A stretch of 64,000 nt of DNA from positions 342,372 through 406,371 of the forward strand of contig NZ_SJPW01000004.1 in the NCBI RefSeq assembly GCF_007860125.1, read 5' to 3'. Position 1 is the stretch's first letter. Every line of letters begins with the position of its first letter. The translations under genes were made by a program, and so were the position numbers. The DNA comes from Rubripirellula tenax. GTDB lineage: Bacteria; Planctomycetota; Planctomycetia; Pirellulales; Pirellulaceae. Positions 9,207-18,002 of the stretch are shown here, one piece after another. The notes under the pieces were generated by a model. That model saw only the letters and a program-made list of their open reading frames with translations, was not told the DNA's origin and ran no database searches.

Positions 9207-10619
9207 TTATTTCCTCTTGTCTTTCGCAGCTCCCGTCTTGACTGACTTGAACGGAACCTTATCTGTTTTGGGAAGGTGACCGCGATGTTGTTCCAGTACT
9301 TGCTCATTGCTAGGCGAAGTAGCGACGTTGGCCCACTCGTACGGATCGGTTCGATGGTCGTACAGTTCTTCGCTCCCGTCGGCATATCGGATGTAACGCC
9401 AATCTTTGGATCGCACCGCGTGATTCTTGTATCCGTAGGTTGAAATCGCGATGGAATCACCAGCCACTTCGGGGCTACGCAGCAACGCCACGACACTCTT
9501 GCCTTCTACATGGGCGGGGACTGGAATGCCCGCCAAATCACAAAGCGTAGGATAGATCGTCATGAAGTCCACCGTTTCATCGCACCGTGTTCCCGGTTGA
9601 GTGACGCCGGGCGCGACCCAAATCAATGGTGCCCGAGTCTCTTCCTCCCAGAGTGCAAATTTTCGCCAGTGCTGTTTCTCGCCAAAGCTCCATCCGTGAT
9701 CTCCCCACAGCACGACGATCGTATCCTTGGCGATCGGGCTGTTATCGAGTCCATCGATCAAACGACCGATGTTCATGTCCAAGTACGCGACGGTCGCCAA
9801 GTAGGACTGGATCGCATGTTTCCATCGGCCGGACTTCAAAAATTTTGCATGGTCTCTATCTGGGCCTGCCATCCGGACGCCGGCCGGCGAAAGGTCATCC
9901 AGATCATCGCCGCGATGCGGCGGCAATTCGATTTCCTCGATCGGAAACATTTCGTAATACTTACGCGGAACTGCAAATGGCAGATGCGGTTTGTGCAGTC
10001 CACAAGCAAGAAACAGCGGCTTGTCGTGCGATCGATTCATCTGCTCGACGCACCAATCAACGATGTGGTAATCCGAGATGTCGTCATCTTCTAAATCGGA
10101 TTTTAGCGGTTCATGAAAGCCTTCATCTTTACCGACACTTTTGCCCGTTGCGGTGAAATTTCCGCGTCGCGAGTAGTCGGACCATTCCGATTCATAGTAC
10201 GAATCGCTGTGATAAATCTTTCCAGATCCGGCGACATGGTATCCTGCACCCATGAACTGTTTGCTTAGCCCGAGCCCCTCGGGGATGTGTTTTTTCCAGT
10301 TGTCGGCATTGAGGTAGCAGGCAGTGTTCCACGGACGCAGTCCCGACATCAGGGCAGCTCGAGCCGGGTTACAGGCCGGGACGGCACAATGCGCTTGGTG
10401 AAACGCCACGCCTCGCGCGGCCAAGCGATCAAGATTTGGCGTCTTGGCCTGTGTGTTGCGACCCATGTAACCCACCCAGTGATTCAAATCATCGACAGCG
10501 ATGAACAGAACGTTGGGCCGTTTTACGGAACGTGCCTCATCGGCGCGGCATTGTTGGTTCCAAATCCCAATCGCAACGAAAGGGATTGCAGTCGCAAGTA
10601 GAAAGCGTTTCGAGATCAT
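9207..10619 (-). CDS. sulfatase, iduronate-2-sulfatase-like
   Basis: Exported formylglycine-dependent sulfatase (470 aa). A signal peptide (MISKRFLLATAIPFVAIGIW, cut near QCRA-DE) precedes the alkaline-phosphatase-fold core: NVLFIAVDDLNHWVG supplies the metal-binding Asp pair (43/44), and C83-N-P-A-R is the CxPxR-class sulfatase signature (here C-x-P-A-R) whose Cys is converted to formylglycine by an anaerobic- or FGE-type enzyme not in this window. GLHKPHLPFAVP, VLWGDHGWSFGEK and WRKFALWEE are typical of the iduronate-2-sulfatase branch. Likely removes sulfate esters from algal or animal glycans; the exact substrate cannot be read from sequence. It stands alone, with a 109-base gap upstream; no obvious operon partner. 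Confidence 0.92.
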   Translation of the reverse strand: MISKRFLLATAIPFVAIGIWNQQCRADEARSVKRPNVLFIAVDDLNHWVGYMGRNTQAKTPNLDRLAARGVAFHQAHCAVPACNPARAALMSGLRPWNTACYLNADNWKKHIPEGLGLSKQFMGAGYHVAGSGKIYHSDSYYESEWSDYSRRGNFTATGKSVGKDEGFHEPLKSDLEDDDISDYHIVDWCVEQMNRSHDKPLFLACGLHKPHLPFAVPRKYYEMFPIEEIELPPHRGDDLDDLSPAGVRMAGPDRDHAKFLKSGRWKHAIQSYLATVAYLDMNIGRLIDGLDNSPIAKDTIVVLWGDHGWSFGEKQHWRKFALWEEETRAPLIWVAPGVTQPGTRCDETVDFMTIYPTLCDLAGIPVPAHVEGKSVVALLRSPEVAGDSIAISTYGYKNHAVRSKDWRYIRYADGSEELYDHRTDPYEWANVATSPSNEQVLEQHRGHLPKTDKVPFKSVKTGAAKDKRK

Positions 10620-10728
10620 GGCGGTACACCGAATGAAATGGTTGGCGGGTCAAGGTGAGTCTTCCTTGCCAAACATTCTAGCGGCGCACAGCGACCATTT
10701 GGTTGCAATCAACAACGGATGCTGATTT

Positions 10729-12864
10729 CTAGAACGCGTTGCTGAACCATCGGCGAAGGCGAATCCAGGCCGACGCGGATTCGACTTCGACTTGAACGGT
10801 GGCGATCATGCGGACCGAAAGCGGAGTCGCTTGATGGTCGATTCGAACACGGGCTTGGTAATAGGGCGAGCGCAGAACGTCGATGGCTTTGTCGCTGATT
10901 CGACCGGATCGAATCAGACCCTCTGGAATTTCATTTGCCGGTGATGTCGCGACTTCCATAATGACGCCGCGAACGGAACCGCGTGGGCGATCGGCGACTA
11001 GAATCGCCACTGGTTGCCCGACTCGAACCAGTTCAACGTCTTGTTGACGAATGTAGGCGATCGCATCTCGCTCGACTTCATCGCCGATCACGCAAATCGT
11101 CGTTCCCTCGTCCAACCTTGCGCCACGGTTGTCTAGGTCGAGCGGGGTACCGGACCAAAACTGTGAATCTTCGGCTCGGACAGGGGACATCGCCATTCGT
11201 TCGGGATCAAACGCGACGCCGCGAACCGTCGCACGGATGGATCGACGGTCGAGTTCGCGGTCGACCAACTTGATCTGCTTTTCGGTTTCATCTAGAGCCC
11301 GACGTGTTGCCGGAATGGTCGAAGCAGCGTCGGAGTCGATGCCTCGACGGTTTTGTAGCGATGCAAGAGTTGAAACTAGCTGATCACGACGCGTTGTCAT
11401 CGAAAGTCGGTGTTGCGCTGCATCGTCATCGACGAGCGAGCAAACGACTTGCCCGGGTTGAACCACCGTACCACCGCGCACCGCATTCTGGACGCGTCCC
11501 GGCAACGTCACGACGAGGGTTTCCGCGGATTGTGGTTGCGTGATCGATGGCGCAGTGACACTTCGTGGCAGTGGCACGAATGCGCCCGCGACCAACAATG
11601 CGGAAAGACCTGCCAACGCTAGGCCGGGGCGAGTGGAAAAAAAATCCGAAGATCGACTCTGTGTGCAAGGCTTCTTGAACCACCTTGGGAACCCGCGCAC
11701 CAAAAACGACATCAGCAATGACCCGATGACGATGAGTGCCAGGTCGCCGCCGCCATGGGACTTGGCCCAAGCGTAAAAAACGGTCGCGAGCGCCGAATAG
11801 ACCATCCAACGATAAACCACGCTGGCGATGAAATACGCGATCAATCCGATCGATCGAGCACCCGCGTCATCTACCGACGATGAGTATACCGGTGCCACGC
11901 CCCACAAGAAATTTCGCAAGCGATCGTTTGCCAACGCGTTTGCACGGCCGGCCAAGTTGGGGATCCCGATCGCATCGGACAATATGTAGTAACCGTCGTA
12001 ACGCATCAGCGGGTTTCCGTTGAACAAGACGGTCGATGCCGAGCACACCACCATCACGGTCACGCAAACGTCTCTTAGGGGTCCATCGATAGTGAAGACC
12101 CAAACCCAGGTTGCGATCGCCGCGATCATCAGTTCGGCAATCATGCCGGCGGCGGAAACCAGCATGCGTTTCCAAGGTCGGGGGATCATCCACGCATCGG
12201 AAACGTCGCAATACAAACATGGGATTCCGACCAAGAACATCACGCCAATCTCGGTGCACTGCCCACCTAATTTGCGGCATACCATCGCGTGGGCTAGCTC
12301 GTGCGTGATCTTGGTCATAGCGATCGCCAACACCAACACAACCCATAAGTCAAAACGGCCTGCCGCAGTAGACAGGTTTTCGGCGAAAACTGACCAACGC
12401 GACACCGCCATGGAAACGGCAACCAGCATCACCGCGATGCCCGCAACGATCGCGAACGGAGAGAACAAAACGCGAGCGATCGGATCGAGGTAGCCGAGCC
12501 ACGGCGTTGGATCGATACCGGGCAACCGGATGGCCAAAGGGTTGGACCAACGCGACGTCGTCTTCGCCGACGATGGAAGTTTGGCTGCGATCAGCAGGCC
12601 TTTCGCATTCGCTTCGGCGAAAAACTGGACCACGTTCGTAGCCGGCAAGTGTTGCGGCACGAACAAGGCTGCGGCGTCGCTACAGAGCTGAGTGAGCGAT
12701 CGTTTGCCATCCGCCAAACACAGCATGGTGTGCTCTTGTTCGGTAAAATGAACATACGTTCGCGCAAGCGGATCTTTGATGACCCACACCATCGTTCCGC
12801 CAGACTGGATCCGCTTGTGAATCAGGTCGGGGCGAAGCCGCAGAGCAGCAGATTTCGCTTTCAA
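10729..12864 (-). CDS. M50-type membrane zinc peptidase fused to a HlyD-like lipoyl adaptor domain
   Basis: Membrane protein of 711 aa. I place the start at a TTG that overlaps the upstream stop as TTGA and has GAGG eight bases ahead; a longer TTG start at 12933 is also open but would overlap the adaptor gene by 73 bases. A PqqD/winged-helix-like N-terminus (TYVHFTEQEHTMLCLADG) is followed by a site-2-protease-like core with HELAH (residues 188-192) and NPLMRYDGYYILSD (third metal ligand Asp) among several membrane helices. After ~410 the chain becomes a periplasmic biotinyl/lipoyl hairpin domain (LPGRVQNAVRGGTVVQPGQVV, coiled coil, second half-motif). Such fusions occur with peptide or siderophore exporters. 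It ends a three-gene operon that faces a TolC-like gene; no ABC transporter is present. Confidence 0.85.
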   Translation of the reverse strand: MKAKSAALRLRPDLIHKRIQSGGTMVWVIKDPLARTYVHFTEQEHTMLCLADGKRSLTQLCSDAAALFVPQHLPATNVVQFFAEANAKGLLIAAKLPSSAKTTSRWSNPLAIRLPGIDPTPWLGYLDPIARVLFSPFAIVAGIAVMLVAVSMAVSRWSVFAENLSTAAGRFDLWVVLVLAIAMTKITHELAHAMVCRKLGGQCTEIGVMFLVGIPCLYCDVSDAWMIPRPWKRMLVSAAGMIAELMIAAIATWVWVFTIDGPLRDVCVTVMVVCSASTVLFNGNPLMRYDGYYILSDAIGIPNLAGRANALANDRLRNFLWGVAPVYSSSVDDAGARSIGLIAYFIASVVYRWMVYSALATVFYAWAKSHGGGDLALIVIGSLLMSFLVRGFPRWFKKPCTQSRSSDFFSTRPGLALAGLSALLVAGAFVPLPRSVTAPSITQPQSAETLVVTLPGRVQNAVRGGTVVQPGQVVCSLVDDDAAQHRLSMTTRRDQLVSTLASLQNRRGIDSDAASTIPATRRALDETEKQIKLVDRELDRRSIRATVRGVAFDPERMAMSPVRAEDSQFWSGTPLDLDNRGARLDEGTTICVIGDEVERDAIAYIRQQDVELVRVGQPVAILVADRPRGSVRGVIMEVATSPANEIPEGLIRSGRISDKAIDVLRSPYYQARVRIDHQATPLSVRMIATVQVEVESASAWIRLRRWFSNAF

Positions 12865-13955
12865 CTTTTCCGCCTCGCGCTCAATCGCATACCGGGCAAT
12901 ACGTCCATCGCCGGGTTGTCGAACTCGATCCAAAACTTGACTTCGTTGTTGACCGGATCGATCTCGGGGCTGACAAACACGACCGTCCCCGTTCGTTCGA
13001 CTTGTTCGCCGTTGCCGATTTCGATAATCAAATCAACGCGGGGCTTCTTTCTCAGTTCACTCAGTTGATCAAACGACGCGAATCCTTCTGCACGCAATCG
13101 ATCCAACCGGATCACTCGGGCGATCGGTTCGCCTTCGGTCACCCAGTCGCCGGCGCGTTGAAAGACTTCCGCGACAACTCCATCCAAAGGCGACACGACC
13201 CTGTGACGTTCGGTTTCCAGAGTCGCCAATTCGCTTTGGCGTCGGCCGAGTTGCAAGTTCAAGTCAGCGATGTGCTGGTCGGCTTTGGATTGTTCCAGGG
13301 CTAGCGTGAATTGCTGGATCGCCCAAACGTGCCGCGACGCGGCTTCGGATTCGGCTTGCGCCTTGAGTCGATCGACGGCCCGTTCAAACGTGGCTTGTTC
13401 ACTTTCCAGTTGCGACCTTTCGTATGTCAATCGAAGTCCTTCGATCTCTGATGCTGACACACTTTCGGAATACTCGGCGCGTGATCGAAGCGCCCGGTCG
13501 AGTTCGTTCTTGGCAACGGCGGCTGACTTTTCCGACGCTTGAATTTGGACATCGTTGGTAGCCAAACGGTCAGCGATCTTCTGGCGAACCAGATGTTCTT
13601 TGGCCGATTGGCGCTGAGCCCCTAGTTCGGCTTCGGCCTTTTCGGTTGCCAGGTCATTGTCGGCGGTGCTTTGAAGAATATCGAGTTGCGTTTGCGCGAT
13701 GGCTGCTTTGACGCGTGCCTCTCGGTCGTCGGTATTGGCGATCGTTTGTCCTGTTCGGACGGTATCGCCTTCGTGAACCGATACCGTCGCAATGACGCCA
13801 GTCCGCGACGCAGGGACTTCGACCGAATCGATCACGGTGATGATCAACTGGTCAAACGTGATCGGTTCATCGGCGGTTGCCGGCGCATGGGCGAATATCG
13901 CGAAGACCGACAAGGCTACGATCAGGTTACACGTCGATTTGGTTCTTTGAATCAT
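12861..13955 (-). CDS. HlyD/RND-type periplasmic adaptor (membrane fusion protein)
   Basis: Periplasmic adaptor, 364 aa. The chosen ATG (MIQRTKSTCNLIVALSVFAI, cleavage near ATA-DEP) follows the upstream gene's stop by ten bases with GAGG ahead; a 114-residue longer frame is an artefact that runs back inside that gene. First half of a lipoyl domain (ASRTGVIATVSVHEGDTVRTGQ), a long coiled coil (~75-235, rich in Gln/Glu/Arg/Ala), second lipoyl half (VVSPLDGVVAEVFQRAGDWV), then a beta-barrel domain (GTVVFVSPEIDPVNNEVKFWIE). This is the classic layout of adaptors that dock to TolC-type channels. Middle gene of the operon; TGA overlaps the TTG start of the M50 fusion. Confidence 0.88.
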   Translation of the reverse strand: MIQRTKSTCNLIVALSVFAIFAHAPATADEPITFDQLIITVIDSVEVPASRTGVIATVSVHEGDTVRTGQTIANTDDREARVKAAIAQTQLDILQSTADNDLATEKAEAELGAQRQSAKEHLVRQKIADRLATNDVQIQASEKSAAVAKNELDRALRSRAEYSESVSASEIEGLRLTYERSQLESEQATFERAVDRLKAQAESEAASRHVWAIQQFTLALEQSKADQHIADLNLQLGRRQSELATLETERHRVVSPLDGVVAEVFQRAGDWVTEGEPIARVIRLDRLRAEGFASFDQLSELRKKPRVDLIIEIGNGEQVERTGTVVFVSPEIDPVNNEVKFWIEFDNPAMDVLPGMRLSARRKS

Positions 13956-13965
13956 AGGAGCAACC

Positions 13966-15807
13966 TCAAAACCAACTCTGTTGGCGATACCACTGGATAA
14001 AGCTTTGCAGATAAACAAAGGCGGCGGAACGTTTGCCGCAATGGATGCGAGCGACGACCGACGCGCCTTGTCGCATCGCCGAACCGTCCCCCGATTCGAT
14101 GGACACGATCGCGCGGACGACAGATTTTCCCGCCGCGTTGACGTCGGCGACTCCCGACACGCGATCGATCGAACCGGCAATCGTTTGAGTCGGATCGGAT
14201 CGCAGTTTGAGCGAACATCGTGTGGGACCCTTGTTTTGCGTCCCGGCAACATGCGCGATCGATTGATCGGGAATTTCGATCTCTGCGTTCCAGCCATCGG
14301 CGGGCGAAATCACACTCAATAAATACTGACCATGCGAAACCGGTCGCCGCGCCAGCGACGTGTCCATGTTCCAGTGGTCGACGATTCCGTCGATCGGGCT
14401 GGTGACGATCAATTGCTGGCGTTGATCATCAATGGCATCGCGTTGGCGCATCAGGCCGGCGATTTCCGCGTCGAGCGTCTGCTGGTCGGCCGACGACTTT
14501 GCGTCACGGCCACCGCTGCTGCGCAGTGCGGCGATGGAGTCTCGTTTCGCTTTGGCGGATTCAAGTTGGGCAATGATTGCTTGCTGGTCGAGATCAAGCT
14601 GTGGACTTCGAAGTGCCATCAACTTCTGGCCGGCAGAGATGTGCTGGCCGTCCGAAACAAAGACTTCGGTAACGATGGCTTCCGTCGGCGCAAATATACG
14701 AGACTGATTCGACGCCACCACTTTCCCTTCGACGGGAACATCAAACGCCACCGGAAACCAGCCGGCGATCGCAATCGCGGCAGCAACGGCGACGGCCGTG
14801 GTCCGCTTTCGCGTCGTGGCGAAATCGAACCACTGCATGGCTACCGACGACAGCGCGGATTCGTGCCGAACGATGGCTTGCTGGATTGCACCCGTGACGG
14901 GCGCGTCGACGGTGTCCCAGGCTTGCGTCAGCGACTGCGGTCCATCCGTTGAAATTCGGAACATTTCCAATGCGATGACGGCGATCGGATCGTGGTCGTC
15001 GGGGCCAAAAATCGGTTGGAGCAATATTTCTCGGCAACCGGAGTGATCGATATAAGCGTCCAACACCTCGGAAGCTTCGTCCGTCGATCGGCTGTTCGCA
15101 CCAATCGAGTGGCGGATGCTGGATTCACGCTGGATCGTCAATCGGGCGAGCTGTCGCAGTGCTTGTACGTCGTGGGCGCGGCGGTCAATGGTCGAGTGCG
15201 TCGACGTCGCGACCAACCGAACGGCTTTCGTTTTCGCTTTGACGCGCAGCAGGCTGATTCGATCGATCGACAATCGGCGGCTTGTCGCGGACGCAATCGC
15301 GGCGAACGATTCGGTTAAGTGCGTGCCTTGGTGCATTTCCGCGATCCAATCGTCTCGATCGTCCTGGTCTTTTAGTCGCGCGGCAAGCGATTGAATTTTC
15401 CCTCGCATGTAGGGAGCGATTGCCAGGTCGGAAAGAACCGAAACGAGCTGCTCGATGGCTTGTCGCCGCGCGAGCGGAACCGGCTGGTGGAAGCGAGCTT
15501 CCACGTGCAGCAAATCGTTGCCGCCGGCCGACGACGATGCGGAGATCGATTCGTGTTTATTCTCGTCGCCTGAAATGAGGGCGATTGGATCGCACACGAT
15601 CGTCGTGGACGCAGCTTCCGATTGAAGACGAACGATCGCCGCATCGGCGGCCGTCGTTTGACGAAGCCCGCTCGCGAGTTCGCTAAGAAAATCATGCGTG
15701 TCCGCGGGCGACGTCGATGGTTCCCTCGCCTTCGCCTCCAACGATTGGATCAGCCGTTGGCATTGGTCCCATAACAGGTCGTCGTCATTTCGGTGTCGAT
15801 CGATCAT
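13966..15807 (-). CDS. GAF-domain membrane fusion protein (sensor-adaptor hybrid)
   Basis: 613 aa, first gene of the export operon. The N-terminal ~335 residues are soluble and should be cytoplasmic: a helical region, then a GAF-like domain at ~155-295 (FAAIASATSRRLSIDRISLL, LLQPIF, PIAVIALEMF). A single membrane helix follows (~336-354, AVAVAAAIAIAGW). The remainder is periplasmic and HlyD-like: lipoyl half VEGKVVASNQSRIFAPTEAI, short coiled coil (~405-470), second half VTSPIDGIVDHW, then a barrel domain (SLKLRSDPTQTIAGSIDRVS). A small-molecule-sensing domain placed directly on an adaptor is unusual; it suggests gating of the pump by a cytoplasmic ligand (inference). Homologous GAF-HlyD proteins are, to my knowledge, seen mainly in planctomycetes. 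Confidence 0.82.
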   Translation of the reverse strand: MIDRHRNDDDLLWDQCQRLIQSLEAKAREPSTSPADTHDFLSELASGLRQTTAADAAIVRLQSEAASTTIVCDPIALISGDENKHESISASSSAGGNDLLHVEARFHQPVPLARRQAIEQLVSVLSDLAIAPYMRGKIQSLAARLKDQDDRDDWIAEMHQGTHLTESFAAIASATSRRLSIDRISLLRVKAKTKAVRLVATSTHSTIDRRAHDVQALRQLARLTIQRESSIRHSIGANSRSTDEASEVLDAYIDHSGCREILLQPIFGPDDHDPIAVIALEMFRISTDGPQSLTQAWDTVDAPVTGAIQQAIVRHESALSSVAMQWFDFATTRKRTTAVAVAAAIAIAGWFPVAFDVPVEGKVVASNQSRIFAPTEAIVTEVFVSDGQHISAGQKLMALRSPQLDLDQQAIIAQLESAKAKRDSIAALRSSGGRDAKSSADQQTLDAEIAGLMRQRDAIDDQRQQLIVTSPIDGIVDHWNMDTSLARRPVSHGQYLLSVISPADGWNAEIEIPDQSIAHVAGTQNKGPTRCSLKLRSDPTQTIAGSIDRVSGVADVNAAGKSVVRAIVSIESGDGSAMRQGASVVARIHCGKRSAAFVYLQSFIQWYRQQSWF

Positions 15808-15974
15808 GACGTTTCGTCGAGGCGACCAAGGGAGTGAAGGGATGCCGAACAGGTTGTTCGTAACACGACCTCATTTTAACCGGCTTCAACAAATTGCTTC
15901 CCATAAACCCCGTGTTTCACGCGACTGAACATCCGTGGATGCAAAAACGTGCGGATTGATTGGACGGGCGGGGT

Positions 15975-16011
15975 CCGGTTGTACGAATAAGACTTGTGGC
16001 GCCGGTTGTAC
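15975..16011 (+). repeat. 10-bp direct repeat CCGGTTGTAC, 27 bases apart
   Basis: Two exact copies at 15975-15984 and 16002-16011 lie in the divergent region between the adaptor operon and the TolC-like gene. The 27-base period (between two and three helical turns) fits paired binding of a regulator. They flank the first possible TTG of the outer-membrane gene, which hints that the true start is further in. Confidence 0.4.
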
Positions 16012-17943
16012 CCATTACAGGACGACCCTGCGCCTGCGAGACGTGACACGATTCGTTTTCGTGGCAACCGTTTCCTTACGCAGTCATTGGCGATCACGTT
16101 GTCTAATTCCGGCTCACGACGAAAAACAGCTACGCGGACCGCTTGGGTTCGAGCGTCGTTGTGCGCGCTGGTGACCATGACCCCGGTGGGGTGCCGAGCC
16201 TATCGAGACATTCCGCAGACGATCGGGAACAACACCGCTCAGATCGACGCATTGATGATCGAAGTCGATGCCGGCGCGCCCGCGATGAGCACCAGTATCG
16301 CATTCGCGCACCAGGCCGCAACCGCGCCGATGACGCTGCGATCGCCCGAAGACTTCGACAACGCCACTTACCGCGACCTATCACTGGAACAAGCGGTGCA
16401 GCTTGCAGTCGACAGCGCGGACGTGCTGCGTGACCTTGGTGCGACCGTGTTGCGTTCGCCGGGCCAAGTGACAACGACGGAAGCATTGGGGTTGGTCCAA
16501 ACGGATCCCCAATCGAGCATCGAAGCTGCTTTATCGGCTTACGATGCCCAGTTTTATGCCTTTGGAAAATGGCAGAATAACGATCGACGTTTCAACAACC
16601 GATTCTTCGGTGGCGGATCGACGGCGTTCAAGCAGGACACGCACGACTACGTCGCCCAGTTGTCCAAACGCACGGCGACGGGTGCGCAATTCGCCGTTCG
16701 AAGTGTTACGGACTACGACGCCAACAACGCGACGGGAAATTTGTTCCCCAGTGCATGGCAAACACAATTGCATGCCGAAGCGAGGCAACCGTTGTTGCAA
16801 GGCGGCGGCTTGACGTTCAATCGAATCGCCGGACCGGGCGCCCAACCGGGCGTCTACAACGGTATTCTGATTGCGAAAGTCAACAGCGACATCACTGCGT
16901 CGAAATTTCGAAGCCAGACGCGCGACTTCGTCAGCGATGTGATGAACGCGTATTGGGATCTGTATTTCGCGTATCGGGATTTAGATGCCAAACGCGACGC
17001 GCTCGAACGGGCACGGCAAACCTGGGAGAGCTTTCAAGCTCAAAAAACCAGCAACCGCAAATCGGGTGCATCCGAGGCGCTTGCTCGCGAACAATACTAC
17101 CGATTCAAAGCCGAACTGCAGGACGCGATCGCGGGCAAGTTGGCCCAGCGGACACAGGTCGACAACAGCAGCTCGGGCGGAACATTCGCGGGCCAGGGCG
17201 GCGTGCAAGCGTGCGAACGGAAGTTACGTTTGCTGATCGGATTGCCGATCAGCGACGGAACGCTGATCCGTCCGTCGGACGAACCCAACGACGCGCCCAT
17301 CGTGTTCGATTGGGATTCGATTTCGGCGGAAGCCATTCAACTTCGAAGCGAGCTCCAGCAACAACGTCTGACCGTCAAGCGTCGCGAAATGGAATTGCTG
17401 GCGGCGAAAAACTTTTTGATGCCGTCGCTCGATCTGGTTTCGATCTATCGGTTGCGAGGACTCGACAAGCATCTAGCCGGCAACGACAGCGCCTTCGCAG
17501 AAGTCGGCTCACTCGACTATCAGGAATATGAAGCGAGTGTCGAATTGCGGCTGCCCGTCGGTTTTCGGCAGGGTCACGCCGCGGTACGGCACGCCCGATT
17601 CCAGGTCTCGCGAGAGAAAGCCATTCTGCACGAACAAGAACGTCAGGTCTTGCACGACTTGACGGCGGTGGTAGCGGATGTCGATCGTGCTTTCGCGCAA
17701 GTTCAAACCAGCCTGAATCGTTTTCTCGCGGCGAGCGAAGCCCTTGATGTGCTGGAGGCGAATCGAAAGGCCGGACTCCCCGTGAATCTGGAACAATTAT
17801 TGGACGCACAGCGGCGGATCAGCGAGTCGCAGAGCCGGTACTATCTTTCCTTGGTCGAATACACGATCGCGAACAAGAATATTCAGTTCGAAAAGGGCAC
17901 ATTGCTGGAAACGGCGAACCTCATGATCGCGGATTTGCCTTGA
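15994..17943 (+). CDS. TolC-like outer membrane efflux protein
   Basis: Outer-membrane channel of the TolC/OEP family, up to 649 aa. The start is uncertain: no ATG precedes the signal region, only TTG codons at 15994, 16087 and 16099; the lipoprotein-like segment VRASLCALVTMTPVGC suggests the protein begins at one of the latter two and is lipidated at the Cys. The body shows the duplicated helical-barrel pattern: LEQAVQLAVDSADVLRDLG, SIEAALSAYDAQF, QTQLHAEARQPLLQGGGL, long helix with VMNAYWDLYFAYRDLDAKRDAL, then the second repeat VELRLPVGFRQGHAAVRHARFQ and VNLEQLLDAQRRISESQSRYY. Divergent from the adaptor operon, it should provide the exit duct for that machine. Confidence 0.87.
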   Translation: MWRRLYPLQDDPAPARRDTIRFRGNRFLTQSLAITLSNSGSRRKTATRTAWVRASLCALVTMTPVGCRAYRDIPQTIGNNTAQIDALMIEVDAGAPAMSTSIAFAHQAATAPMTLRSPEDFDNATYRDLSLEQAVQLAVDSADVLRDLGATVLRSPGQVTTTEALGLVQTDPQSSIEAALSAYDAQFYAFGKWQNNDRRFNNRFFGGGSTAFKQDTHDYVAQLSKRTATGAQFAVRSVTDYDANNATGNLFPSAWQTQLHAEARQPLLQGGGLTFNRIAGPGAQPGVYNGILIAKVNSDITASKFRSQTRDFVSDVMNAYWDLYFAYRDLDAKRDALERARQTWESFQAQKTSNRKSGASEALAREQYYRFKAELQDAIAGKLAQRTQVDNSSSGGTFAGQGGVQACERKLRLLIGLPISDGTLIRPSDEPNDAPIVFDWDSISAEAIQLRSELQQQRLTVKRREMELLAAKNFLMPSLDLVSIYRLRGLDKHLAGNDSAFAEVGSLDYQEYEASVELRLPVGFRQGHAAVRHARFQVSREKAILHEQERQVLHDLTAVVADVDRAFAQVQTSLNRFLAASEALDVLEANRKAGLPVNLEQLLDAQRRISESQSRYYLSLVEYTIANKNIQFEKGTLLETANLMIADLP

Positions 17944-18002
17944 CGCTAGACTCTAGGTATCTGCGCCAAGGCGCCGTAACCACTATCAAATAGCGTGATG
18001 TC

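Noticed and set aside
9094-9279. 61-codon plus-strand frame after DUF1559
   Set aside because: Runs through the terminator and into the opposite-strand sulfatase end.
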